Positions 48,208 through 60,613 are shown, counted from the first letter of the stretch. The stretch: DNA of 64,000 nt from Sphingomonas gellani (GCF_900110035.1 NZ_FOCF01000005.1:248001-312000); one strand, 5' to 3'. Numbers and translations: made by a program. Notes: generated by a model not told the origin, from the letters alone.

Positions 48208-49893
48208 ATGTCCTTTACACATCTTCCCCCCGCCTTTGCCGACGCCCTGCGCGCTCGCGGCTATGAGGCCCTGACCCCCGTTCAGAACGAGGTGACGCAG
48301 GAACAGGCCGACGGCCGCGACCTTCTGGTTTCCGCGCAGACCGGGTCCGGCAAGACCGTAGCGTTCGGCCTTGCCATGGCGGGCGACCTGCTGGCCGACG
48401 GTGCTCTGCCCCCGCCCGCGCTGCCGCTTTCGCTAGTCATCGCGCCGACGCGCGAACTGGCGCTGCAGGTCGCCAAGGAACTCAGCTGGCTCTATGCAGC
48501 GGCCGGTGGCCGCATCGCGACCTGCGTCGGCGGCATGGATGCCAGCCGAGAGCGCCGCGCGCTGAACCATGGCGCCCATATCGTGGTCGGCACGCCCGGA
48601 CGTCTGAAGGACCATCTGGAGCGTGGCGCGCTTGACTTGTCGGCACTGCGCGTCGCGGTTCTGGACGAGGCCGACGAGATGCTCGACATGGGCTTTCGCG
48701 AGGATCTGGAAACACTGCTCGACGGCAGCCCGTCGGAGCGTCGGACACTGCTGTTCTCCGCCACGCTGCCCCGGCCGATCGTACAACTTGCCAAGGCATA
48801 TCAACGCGATGCGTTGCGTATCTCGACCGTGGGCGAGGATCGTGGCCATGGCGACATCGCGTACCGCGCGGTCGCGGTGGCGCCCGCGGATATCGAGCAT
48901 GCGGTCATCAACCTGCTCCGTTTCTACGAGGCGGAAACGGCGATCCTGTTCTGCGCCACGCGCGACAATGTCCGCCACCTTCATGCCAGCCTGGTAGAGC
49001 GTGGCTTCGGGGCAGTCGCACTGTCGGGTGAGCATAGCCAGAACGAGCGCAACCACGCTCTCCAGGCGCTGCGTGACCGGCGCGCGCGGGTGTGCGTGGC
49101 CACCGATGTCGCCGCGCGCGGCATCGACCTGCCCACGCTGAGCCTTGTCATCCATGTCGAGCTACCCCGCGATGCGGAGGTGTTGCAGCACCGCTCCGGC
49201 CGCACCGGTCGCGCCGGCAAGAAGGGCACGGCCGTCCTGATCGTGCCGTATCCCCGCCGCCGCCGCGTGGAGGGCATGCTGCGCGGCGCGCGCATCGCCG
49301 CCGAGTGGATGCCCGTCCCCTCGCCCGAGGCGATCCGGGCACAGGATCGTGAGCGCTTGCTCGCGCAACTGCTCCAGCCGGTGGAGATCGACGAGGAGGA
49401 TCAGGCGATCGCGCGCGACCTGGTTGCGCAGCGGACACCGGAGGAGCTCGCCGGCATGCTGGTGCGCGCGCATCGCGGCACGATGCCGGCGCCGGAGGAG
49501 TTGATCGACCGGGACAGCTCGCCGGCCGATCGGGAACGGGGCCATCGTCCGGGCTTCGACGATGTCGCCTGGTTCCGCATGAACATCGGCCGGCGCCAGA
49601 ACGCGGATCCGCGCTGGATCCTGCCGCTGATCTGCCGACGCGGGCATGTGACCAAAACGGAGGTCGGGGCGATCCGGATCGGCGCTGGCGAGACTCAGTT
49701 CGCTATCCCGAACGCCATCGCAAGCCGCTTCATGAACGCGGTGGCCAAGACCGCAGATGCGTCCGGCGAGGACGAGAGCGGTGTCCGGATCGAGCTGCTG
49801 CAGGGTGCGCCGGAGCCGCAACAGCGCCGTGGCCCGCCGCAGCAGCGGCACAGTGCGCGTCCGACCCATGGCGGACATCGCGGGCGCCGGTAG
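48208..49893 (+). CDS. DEAD-box RNA helicase with DbpA-like RNA-binding domain
   Basis: 561 residues from ATG 48208 (MSFTHLPPAFADALRARGYE). Q motif (ALTPVQNEV), motif I AQTGSGKT, DEAD in VLDEADEML, SAT in FSATLP, motif VI HRSGRTGRAG. The C-terminal segment (FRMNIGRRQNADPRWILPLI) resembles the DbpA 23S rRNA-binding domain. Probably assists 50S assembly, which suits its place between ribosomal protein genes. It sits after the rplA terminator with a 93-base gap and so needs its own promoter; only a weak GAGTGA ribosome site is seen. Confidence 0.93.
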   Translation: MSFTHLPPAFADALRARGYEALTPVQNEVTQEQADGRDLLVSAQTGSGKTVAFGLAMAGDLLADGALPPPALPLSLVIAPTRELALQVAKELSWLYAAAGGRIATCVGGMDASRERRALNHGAHIVVGTPGRLKDHLERGALDLSALRVAVLDEADEMLDMGFREDLETLLDGSPSERRTLLFSATLPRPIVQLAKAYQRDALRISTVGEDRGHGDIAYRAVAVAPADIEHAVINLLRFYEAETAILFCATRDNVRHLHASLVERGFGAVALSGEHSQNERNHALQALRDRRARVCVATDVAARGIDLPTLSLVIHVELPRDAEVLQHRSGRTGRAGKKGTAVLIVPYPRRRRVEGMLRGARIAAEWMPVPSPEAIRAQDRERLLAQLLQPVEIDEEDQAIARDLVAQRTPEELAGMLVRAHRGTMPAPEELIDRDSSPADRERGHRPGFDDVAWFRMNIGRRQNADPRWILPLICRRGHVTKTEVGAIRIGAGETQFAIPNAIASRFMNAVAKTADASGEDESGVRIELLQGAPEPQQRRGPPQQRHSARPTHGGHRGRR

Positions 49894-49929
49894 GATCCGA
49901 CGCCCGCCCTGTTGGGACAACGCTACAGG

Positions 49930-52410
49930 TCAGAACCCGACAACGCCGCCATCGTCCTTGGTGATGACGATGGTGGCCGAACGGGGCCGGTTTCCGGCGG
50001 CTGCCGTGCCCGACTGATTGTAGGGCCAGTTGCTCGTGATGTTGGCGGGCGATCCGTTCTCGCCGGGATGCTGGATGTTGACGAAGATCGACCGGCCGTC
50101 CGGGGTCGAGTGAATGCCCGTGATCTCGCACTCCTTCGGCCCGACTAGGAAGCGCCGGAGCGTCGTGCCGGGCGCCTTGCCGATCCGGATCGTCACGCTG
50201 CTGGACGCGCCGCCAAGGGTGTTGACCACCGTCTTCGTGCCCCCGTCGCCGACGGTGCCCGGTATCGCGGCGAGCAGCATGCAGTTGGTTTGATCGGTAA
50301 AGGCGCCGTCGTCCGTTTCCACCCACAGCACGGGCGTCGTCTGCCCCGCAACATTCGATGGCAGGCTGAACCACAAGCCGTCCGGCGACGAGAAGTCGTT
50401 GCTGCCGTCCAACCCCGACAGGTTGATGTTGGTCGCGTCCAGGTCGCTGCCAGCGCCGAACGCGTAGATGTCCCAGGCGAAGCTGGTCGCCTCCGACGTG
50501 TCCCCGGTTTCTCGCAGACGAATGACATGGCCGTTGGCATTGCCGCTCGTGGCGCCCCCGGTGGACTTCGGGTCGCTATAGGCGCGCGGGTTGGCAGCAT
50601 CCGTGCCCGCCGCGGTGCGTGAGGAGTTGTTGGTCAGGGTGCAATACATCTCACCCGTTGTAGGGTTGACCGCGGTCCACTCCGGCCGGTCCATGCGCGT
50701 GGCGCCCAACGCATCGGCGGCAAGCCTGGCATTGACCAGCACGTCCGCCTGGTCGGCAAAGGCGTAGGCTGCGTTCGAGGGCGTCAGGGGACCTTGCCCG
50801 AAGACGAGCGGCATCCATTGACCAGTGCCATCCGCGTTGAACCTGGCCACGTACAACGTGCCAGCATCGAGATATTTGTCGCCCACCGCCAGCCGGCTCG
50901 CCGCGCTGGCATCAGCCGCAGTCCAGGGCGTCACGGAGACGAACTTGTAGATATATTCGTTCTGGGCGTCGTCACCCATGTAGAAGGCGGGGCGAACTCC
51001 GGTGATCGTCCGACCGATCTGGCACCCCTCATGGTTCATCCGGCCAAGCGCGGTCCGCTTGCGCGGAGTGGAGGCGGGATCGAAGGGGTCGATCTCCACG
51101 ACCCAGCCGAACTGGAAGGGCTCATGCCGGAAATCGCCGCTGCCGTCGGCCGGCTGATCCTTTGCGGCGGTGGCGTTCCAGCGGGCGTAAACGGTGCTGG
51201 CCGCGTCGGCGGGCGTGACGCTGGTCCATTTGTAGTTGCCGCCAGCGCCCTCACGGATGCCGTAGCGGGCGAGCGAGACATTCTCCTTGGCCGCGGCCGC
51301 CGCCGACCGGATCGCCGCGTCGCCCGCATCGCGCCGGAAATAGCCGGCCCAGTTCTCCTCGTTCGTCAAATAGGTCTGCCACGGCATGGTGCCATTGGCG
51401 CAGTTGTTGATCGTGCCACGGCCGGTCGTCGCGTCGGGCGAATGGCGTGTGCGCAACTGCGGCGTGCCGCGTGCCGGCCCACTGAAGCTCATCGGAGTCA
51501 GCGGAGTCACGCGCCGGTTGAACCCAGAGTTCGGCACATAGGACCAGCCAACCGCGCCCCGCACGATTTCGATCACGGAAACGCCGTGGCACTCCATCTC
51601 CTTCAGCGCCTCCGCTTCCGGCCGGACGCCGCCGCTGCCCATGCCGGAGGCACCGTTCGGGTGCAGATAGGCCTGGGTGATGTTCTCGTGATTCAACGCG
51701 AGCAGGCCACGCGTCGAGTTGGTCGCGTCCGGCGCGTTGCCGGTCGCAGCCATGCCGAAATAGCTCATCCCGTCATGATGGTCGCCGGCACGCAGCGCGA
51801 AGTTGGTGTCCGCGCCGTTGTTGGCAAACGCCGGCACGTTGGCGGCGATCGGATCGCCCAGGCGGTACAGGACCGTGACCGAGTATCCGGCCGGCACGGC
51901 AACGATGTCCGCAAGGCTCTTCGCAACGGCGGTAAAACCCAGCTGAGCCGGACCGACGGTCACGGTCGTGTCCGCCTGCGACCGTACGCCATCGCGGCTG
52001 GTGCTCGACAGGCGAAAGACCAGCGGAGTCGCGGCGGCGACGCTGGGCGCGGTAAAGGTCGCCGTCGTGGTCTGCGCGCCGGACAAGGCGACAGTGGGGC
52101 CGCTGACCTGCGCCCAGCCGAACGACTCGGCCGGCCCCGTGACGCTGCCGTTCAGGGTCACGAGCTTGCCCGATGTCGTGCTGGCGGACGCCCCCGCATC
52201 CACCAGCGCCGCCTCGTCGTCCCCATCGCCGCACGCGGACAACAGCATGCCGCCGAAGACCGCCGCGCTGGCCGCCTGCAAACCGCCGAGCAACGTCTGG
52301 CGACGGGAATAGCGTGCGCTGACGAGGTCATCGATATGCGGATTGCCGCTGCGGTTCGTATCGGTATCGCCGTCGTGGTAGCTCATGGCAGTGATGCTCG
52401 GCGTCTTCAT
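49930..52410 (-). CDS. PhoX-family (DUF839) protein, predicted Tat-exported lipoprotein with PKD-like domain
   Basis: 826 residues from ATG 52410, with GGGGGGA about nine bases upstream. The N-terminal GNPHIDDLVSARYSRRQTLL region is typical of PhoX/DUF839 proteins; the twin arginines are residues 36-37 and a lipobox LSAC puts a lipid-anchored Cys at 60. Residues ~70-145 form a PKD/Ig-like domain (SFGWAQVSGPTVALSG). The rest is the DUF839 beta-propeller-like enzyme, including FRHEPFQFGWVVEIDPFDP and GRMNHEG. PhoX enzymes are calcium/iron alkaline phosphatases. A Pho-box-like array upstream supports a phosphate-starvation role; catalytic residues were not individually checked. Confidence 0.9.
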   Translation of the reverse strand: MKTPSITAMSYHDGDTDTNRSGNPHIDDLVSARYSRRQTLLGGLQAASAAVFGGMLLSACGDGDDEAALVDAGASASTTSGKLVTLNGSVTGPAESFGWAQVSGPTVALSGAQTTTATFTAPSVAAATPLVFRLSSTSRDGVRSQADTTVTVGPAQLGFTAVAKSLADIVAVPAGYSVTVLYRLGDPIAANVPAFANNGADTNFALRAGDHHDGMSYFGMAATGNAPDATNSTRGLLALNHENITQAYLHPNGASGMGSGGVRPEAEALKEMECHGVSVIEIVRGAVGWSYVPNSGFNRRVTPLTPMSFSGPARGTPQLRTRHSPDATTGRGTINNCANGTMPWQTYLTNEENWAGYFRRDAGDAAIRSAAAAAKENVSLARYGIREGAGGNYKWTSVTPADAASTVYARWNATAAKDQPADGSGDFRHEPFQFGWVVEIDPFDPASTPRKRTALGRMNHEGCQIGRTITGVRPAFYMGDDAQNEYIYKFVSVTPWTAADASAASRLAVGDKYLDAGTLYVARFNADGTGQWMPLVFGQGPLTPSNAAYAFADQADVLVNARLAADALGATRMDRPEWTAVNPTTGEMYCTLTNNSSRTAAGTDAANPRAYSDPKSTGGATSGNANGHVIRLRETGDTSEATSFAWDIYAFGAGSDLDATNINLSGLDGSNDFSSPDGLWFSLPSNVAGQTTPVLWVETDDGAFTDQTNCMLLAAIPGTVGDGGTKTVVNTLGGASSSVTIRIGKAPGTTLRRFLVGPKECEITGIHSTPDGRSIFVNIQHPGENGSPANITSNWPYNQSGTAAAGNRPRSATIVITKDDGGVVGF

Positions 52411-52490
52411 CTTGGTCGTCCCCCCGGTCGGCCATGATGGCCGGATCGCACGGGGATGGCGCACGTTCGCTACAGAAGGGGGTCGCCGGC

Positions 52491-52519
52491 GTGACACGGG
52501 GCTGACGCCCCCATGACCG
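52491..52519 (-). promoter_or_regulatory. Three-repeat Pho-box-like array upstream of the PhoX-family gene
   Basis: On the minus strand CGGTCAT-GGGG-GCGTCAG-CCCC-GTGTCAC: three 7-mers each with GTCA, exactly 11 bases apart. The PhoB box is two CTGTCAT-type 7-mers separated by four bases. Repeats 1 and 3 match it at six of seven positions, repeat 2 at four. The array ends about 80 bases before the ATG at 52410. Confidence 0.65.
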
Positions 52520-52554
52520 TTTCATTGCAGATCCCCAGCCCGCTTCGTCTGCGG

Positions 52555-52583
52555 TTGACGTGTACCGCCGGTTCGCATAAGGG
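52555..52583 (+). promoter_or_regulatory. Promoter for rplJL
   Basis: TTGACG, 17 bases, TAAGGG, then CGCGGCG. Shares ATAAGGGCGCG with the rplK promoter. It would give a leader of about 250 bases before rplJ. Confidence 0.6.
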
Positions 52584-52802
52584 CGCGGCGTTCGCTTCGG
52601 CGGACAATCCGTCCAAGACAGCAGGTGCGTGGGATTTGCCCTCGCTTAATGTCCTGCCCAGACGGGGTGTAACAGGATTTTCCGGCCGGCCCCTGCGCCG
52701 TTCCGGTCTGCCGCGCGGTTCGTTGCGACAGCGTCCATGCTCCCCATCGATGGACAACCCCGGTCCCCGCGACATGCGTCGCAGGCGTCGGATTGTAACC
52801 GG

Positions 52803-52821
52803 ACCCGTGCTCGCCACGGGT
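52803..52821 (+). promoter_or_regulatory. Hairpin in the rplJ leader, candidate L10 regulatory element
   Basis: ACCCGTG-CTCGC-CACGGGT forms a 7-bp stem ending ten bases before GGAG (52831) of the rplJ ribosome site. It is placed where translational control by the L10(L12)4 complex acts in other bacteria; I cannot identify the kink-turn that L10 binds. Confidence 0.4.
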
Positions 52822-52840
52822 TCAGAACGTGGAGAATGGC

Positions 52841-53356
52841 ATGGATCGTGCTCAAAAGGCCGCGGCCGTTGCCGAGCTCAAGCAGACCTTTTCCGAGGTC
52901 GGCGTGGTGGTCATCACCCGCAACCACGGAATGACCGTCGCGCAGTCGACCCGACTGCGCAACGCGATGCGAGATGCCGGCGCGACCTACAAGGTCTCCA
53001 AGAACAAGCTTGCCAAGATCGCGCTCGATGGCACCGACTATACCTCGCTGGGCGACAAGCTCACGGGTCCGGTCGGGCTTGCCAGCTCCGTCGACCCGGT
53101 CGCCGCCGCAAAGGTGGCGGTCGACTTCGCGAAGACGAACGACAAGTTCGAAATCGTGGGCGGCGCGATGGGCGCGACCCCTCTCGACGTTGCTGGCGTG
53201 CAAGCGCTCGCCACCCTGCCCTCGCTGGACGAGCTGCGGGCGAAGATCGTCGGCCTTATCGTGGCACCCGCCACGAAGCTGGCGACCATCACCCAGGCTC
53301 CGGCGGCGCAGATCGCGCGCGTGCTGTCGGCATATGCCGAGAAGGAAAACGCCTGA
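52841..53356 (+). CDS. rplJ: 50S ribosomal protein L10
   Basis: 171 residues from ATG 52841 (MDRAQKAAAVAELKQTFSE), chosen because GGAGA lies seven bases upstream; a GTG at 52829 is also in frame. Conserved MRDAGATYKVSKNKLAKIAL. Carries the L7/L12 dimers of the stalk. 73 bases before rplL. Confidence 0.97.
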   Translation: MDRAQKAAAVAELKQTFSEVGVVVITRNHGMTVAQSTRLRNAMRDAGATYKVSKNKLAKIALDGTDYTSLGDKLTGPVGLASSVDPVAAAKVAVDFAKTNDKFEIVGGAMGATPLDVAGVQALATLPSLDELRAKIVGLIVAPATKLATITQAPAAQIARVLSAYAEKENA

Positions 53357-53429
53357 ATTTCAGGCGAAAGCGATTGTTTGACTGACACATGGGGCAGGTT
53401 TCTCGCCCCCGAACGCAAAAGGAAGTGAC

Positions 53430-53807
53430 ATGGCAGACCTGAACGCGCTGGTTGACCAGCTGAGCGAGCTGACCGTTCTCGAGGCCGCCGAGCTGTCGAA
53501 GATGCTCGAAGAGAAGTGGGGCGTGTCCGCCGCCGCCGCCGTTGCGGCTGCTCCGGCCGCTGGCGGTGGCGCTGGCGCCCCGGCCGTCGAAGAGAAGACC
53601 GAGTTCGACGTGATCCTGACCGGCGACGGTGGCAAGAAGATCAACGTCATCAAGGAAGTCCGCGCGATCACCGGCCTGGGCCTGACCGAGGCGAAGGCCC
53701 TGGTCGAAGGCGCGCCGAAGCCCGTCAAGGAAGGCGTGAACAAGGACGAGGCCGAGAAGGTCAAGAAGCAGCTTGAGGAAGCCGGCGCGACCGTCGAGCT
53801 CAAGTAA
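53430..53807 (+). CDS. rplL: 50S ribosomal protein L7/L12
   Basis: 125 residues. N-terminal dimerisation domain ([18 protein letters not shown]), alanine/glycine hinge, and C-terminal factor-binding domain ([20 protein letters not shown]). Stalk protein that recruits translation factors. Two hairpins follow, the second with a T-run. Confidence 0.97.
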   Translation: MADLNALVDQLSELTVLEAAELSKMLEEKWGVSAAAAVAAAPAAGGGAGAPAVEEKTEFDVILTGDGGKKINVIKEVRAITGLGLTEAKALVEGAPKPVKEGVNKDEAEKVKKQLEEAGATVELK

Positions 53808-53819
53808 TCTGCCGGATCG

Positions 53820-53843
53820 GACGCGGGCGACTCCGCCCGCGTC
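53820..53843 (+). other. Perfect hairpin directly after rplL
   Basis: 10-bp stem GACGCGGGCG / CGCCCGCGTC with loop ACTC, 12 bases after the rplL stop. No T-run follows. May stabilise the 3' end or be an RNase III-type processing site, as known in the rplL-rpoB spacer of E. coli. Confidence 0.5.
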
Positions 53844-53863
53844 GTCAACGGTCCTGCACATGG

Positions 53864-53901
53864 AAAGGGGGCGGTGCCAGCGATGGTGCCGCCCCTTTTT
53901 T
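53864..53901 (+). terminator. Intrinsic terminator after rplL
   Basis: GGGGCGG / CCGCCCC stem extended by TGCC/GGTG, followed by six T. It closes the rplJL transcript before the alpha/beta hydrolase gene. Confidence 0.85.
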
Positions 53902-53945
53902 CATGGGCTCTTCCGCGTGGAGGGCTTCATGCTAGCATTCGCTCG

Positions 53946-54800
53946 ATGCGCCTTCGTCGATCAGCTATTCTGCCCCTGCTGCCGCTTGCATTGATGGCCA
54001 CCGTGCCCGCCGCCGGGCAGTTGATCCACGACCGCGTTTATCCTGCGCCGCATGATCCCCTGTCGGTGGCGGGTCTGCCGGGGGCCACGATCGACCACGT
54101 CACGACAGCGGACGGCTTGACGCTGAGCGGTGTCGAGGTGGCGGGTCGTGCCGACAAGCCGATGCTGCTGATCTTCCACGGCAATGCCAGCGGAGCGGAT
54201 GACGCAGCGCGTTGGCTCTCGCCGCTGCTGAACCGCGGCTACGGCATGATCGCTGCGGAATATCGAGGCTATAGCGGCAATCCCGGTCGTCCGGACGAGG
54301 CAGGTCTGTCGGCCGATGCCGACGCCTTCTACGCCCATGCGCTGGCCATCGCGAATGGCCGCCCGGTGATCGTGATCGGCCACAGCCTGGGCAGCGGCGT
54401 GGCGTTCGCCCTGGCAAGGCGTCAGCGCCTTCGCGCCCTTGTCACGATCGGAGCCTTCACCCGCCTGCGCGACATGACGCCCCGCATCGCCCGTGCCTTT
54501 GTCGGAGAGAAATACGACAACCGGGCCAGCATCGCCGAACTGGACGAGCCGCTGTTCCTGATCCACGGCACCGATGACGAGGTCGTGCCCGTCGCCCAGG
54601 GCAACCAGTTGTACCGGGCCGCGATCGCTGCCGGACGCAAGGGCGGCGTGTTCGTGGTACAAGGCGGGGATCACCACCCGAACGCCACCAAGCTGGCCGG
54701 TATCATCGACGCGGTGGTGGGTGGCAGCGAAGGCCGGCCGCTTGGCGCCTTGCCCGAGGGCGTGACCTTCTACCCGTTCTCCGCTCCTCAGCCGCGATAG
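53946..54800 (+). CDS. Alpha/beta hydrolase, exported
   Basis: 284 residues from ATG 53946. An N-terminal signal peptide (MRLRRSAILPLLPLALMATV then AAG) suggests export. Oxyanion region FHGNASGADDAARW, nucleophile elbow GHSLGSG, acid in HGTDDEVVP and histidine in GGDHHPN complete a catalytic triad. Resembles BEM46/YfhR-like (DUF alpha/beta) hydrolases; substrate unknown. The start ATG lies 45 bases after the rplL terminator. Its 3' end overlaps the convergent gene by 13 bases. Confidence 0.88.
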   Translation: MRLRRSAILPLLPLALMATVPAAGQLIHDRVYPAPHDPLSVAGLPGATIDHVTTADGLTLSGVEVAGRADKPMLLIFHGNASGADDAARWLSPLLNRGYGMIAAEYRGYSGNPGRPDEAGLSADADAFYAHALAIANGRPVIVIGHSLGSGVAFALARRQRLRALVTIGAFTRLRDMTPRIARAFVGEKYDNRASIAELDEPLFLIHGTDDEVVPVAQGNQLYRAAIAAGRKGGVFVVQGGDHHPNATKLAGIIDAVVGGSEGRPLGALPEGVTFYPFSAPQPR

Positions 54801-56047
54801 GGGGTTCCGTGCGTGCGGGCGGCGACCTGCGTGTGCATGCGCGGGGTGCCGTCGAGCCAGAACGGCGCCAGCTTCGCGGAATCGCCCCGCTCGACACCAA
54901 CGGCAAAGGCGCCTCCCGCGCGGCGCGTCAGGCTGCCCTGTTGATAGGCGGCGGACACCACGACCAGCGGCACGAACATCGGGCGCTCACCCGCCTTCAA
55001 CGCCTTGATCGCGCCTTGTGGCAGGGCGACGATGGCGTTCACGCGCCGCGTTTCGCCTGGCTGCAACGCGAATGCGGGGGTGAGTGGCCTGCCGATCTCT
55101 GCCTCGTGGATCGCGCGTATCTCGCCGTCCTGGTCGGCATGCGCACTGATGAGCCGTGCCTCCACCCTCACCTTCTCGACCGGGGCCGGGCCGGTGTTGG
55201 TGATCAGGACCTCGCCCGTTACCGTCGCCGTGAGGAGGTTCAGCCCCGCCCTGCTCGGCTGGAAGTCGATGGTCAGACCGTCTCCCATGGTTTCCCGACG
55301 CTGCGAAGGTCTGGGGCCGACCGCCGGCGCAACGTCGCGCGCGACCGGTTGAGGATCAGCCGAGGCGCGATGCGGAGCCGCCGTTGCTTCCGCCATCGCC
55401 GTCTGGCCACGCCGGCGTATCAACAGCCGCGCGACGACCAGCGTCGCCGCTAAAACGACTAGAGCCGCCAGCGCGCCGACCCACCATTCGATGCCGGTAC
55501 TGCTTTGCGGAGCCGGGCTGCCCCCGGCGCCCTCACCAAGCGGCACGGGTTCGATCGGCTCCGTCGGCCGCACGCTTTCGCGCGGAGCCGGAGCGGTACG
55601 AGGCGGCGCCGGCTGTTCTACGACCGGAGCCGGTTGCGGGGCCGCCACAGGGACCGGCTCCGCCTCCGCAGGGGTCGAGACAGGCGCTTCCGCCTTGGGG
55701 GTCGGCGTGGCGGTCCGTGATGGCGTTGCGGTCTCGGTAGCCGCCGGTTGCGGCGCGGGTTGCGACTTGCGCGGGGTCGCCTTGGTGGTCGGCTCTGCGA
55801 TTACAGGCGCGGGCGTCGTCGGCGCAATCGATGGCGTCGGCGCGATGCGAACTCTGGGCAACGGGACCTGCGCCGGCGCGGGAATCTGGTCGCCCGCGGA
55901 ATTGCCCGGCGGCAGGCTGAAATTGTCAGGGATTGCCTGGAGATTGCTCTGGGCGCTCGCTGGTGCCGCGGCAGCGACCGCCAGTCCCATCGCAATCACC
56001 ACATCCTGAACACCGCGCCGCCCCACCACCATGCTCCAGTCTTTCAC
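54788..56047 (-). CDS. Hypothetical secreted/membrane protein with proline-rich linker
   Basis: Up to 419 residues from GTG 56047; ATG 56032 (MVVGRRGVQDVVIAMG) is an equally plausible start. A signal peptide ends near ASAQ; about 140 residues rich in proline, alanine and threonine follow; then a membrane helix (EWWVGALAALVVLAATLVVA) followed by RLLIRRRG, so the C-terminal ~190 residues should be cytoplasmic. That part is beta-rich (TATVTGEVLITNTGPAPVEK) and looks like an Ig/arrestin-like sandwich. I do not recognise a family. It is convergent with the hydrolase and divergent from rpoB. Confidence 0.72.
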   Translation of the reverse strand: MKDWSMVVGRRGVQDVVIAMGLAVAAAAPASAQSNLQAIPDNFSLPPGNSAGDQIPAPAQVPLPRVRIAPTPSIAPTTPAPVIAEPTTKATPRKSQPAPQPAATETATPSRTATPTPKAEAPVSTPAEAEPVPVAAPQPAPVVEQPAPPRTAPAPRESVRPTEPIEPVPLGEGAGGSPAPQSSTGIEWWVGALAALVVLAATLVVARLLIRRRGQTAMAEATAAPHRASADPQPVARDVAPAVGPRPSQRRETMGDGLTIDFQPSRAGLNLLTATVTGEVLITNTGPAPVEKVRVEARLISAHADQDGEIRAIHEAEIGRPLTPAFALQPGETRRVNAIVALPQGAIKALKAGERPMFVPLVVVSAAYQQGSLTRRAGGAFAVGVERGDSAKLAPFWLDGTPRMHTQVAARTHGTPYRG

Positions 56048-56161
56048 CCATCATCCGCCGGCCGTCAGACCTGACGCGTCCCATGCCAGCAAGCCGTCCG
56101 CACATGAACCGGACCCGAACGGCGCCCAACCGAGCCCGCCCGATGACCCGCAAAGCCGCTC

Positions 56162-56190
56162 TTGGCAATGCCGCACGGGCGGACTATATG
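56162..56190 (+). promoter_or_regulatory. Promoter for rpoBC
   Basis: TTGGCA (56162-56167), 17 bases, TATATG (56185-56190): the best sigma-70-like match in the window. Predicted start about 56197, giving a 165-base leader. Confidence 0.7.
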
Positions 56191-56274
56191 AGCCGTCTGC
56201 CACAGCTTTCGGGACATGGAGCGCCGTTGCGCAGCGCACCGTACGAATGGGAAGTTGCGGCGTCCACGACGCTG

Positions 56275-56308
56275 AAAGCCGACGCACATGGCTGCGATCG
56301 GCTTTTTT
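56275..56308 (+). terminator. Attenuator-like terminator in the rpoB leader
   Basis: AGCCGA + CGCA, loop CATGGC, TGCG + bulged A + TCGGCT, then six T. It lies between the rpoB promoter and ATG, 54 bases before the start codon, and would release a short RNA of about 110 bases unless read through. Confidence 0.65.
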
Positions 56309-56361
56309 GCGTCGCTGGGCATTCGCGCTGAAATTTCTGGCTGATGAGGCAAGTACAACCC

Positions 56362-60534
<4,173 letters not shown>

Positions 60535-60540
60535 TCGTGG

Positions 60541-60567
60541 GGGCGCCGTGTCACGGCACGGCGTCCC
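60541..60567 (+). other. Hairpin in the rpoB-rpoC spacer
   Basis: GGGCGCCGTG / CACGGCGTCCC with loop TCACGG (one mismatch/bulge near the base). No T-run. May protect or process the message between the two subunit genes. Confidence 0.4.
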
Positions 60568-60613
60568 ACCTTCCCCGCCGCTGACGAAATTCACCCTGTA
60601 GAGGGACGAAGTT

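Larger units (their letters stand above)
52411..52840. other. Divergent 430-base region between phoX-like gene and rplJ
   Basis: No gene seen. From left to right it holds the phoX-like 5' region, a Pho-box-like array (52491-52519, minus), the rplJ promoter candidate (52555-52583, plus), about 250 bases of rplJ leader and a terminal hairpin before the rplJ ribosome site. The long leader is typical for rplJL, where the L10-L12 complex binds its own message. Confidence 0.6.
56048..56361 (+). other. 314-base rpoB leader region
   Basis: Holds the rpoB promoter (56162-56190) and a terminator-like hairpin (56275-56308) and, on the other side, whatever drives the minus-strand hypothetical gene. No protein gene is supported. 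Confidence 0.6.
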
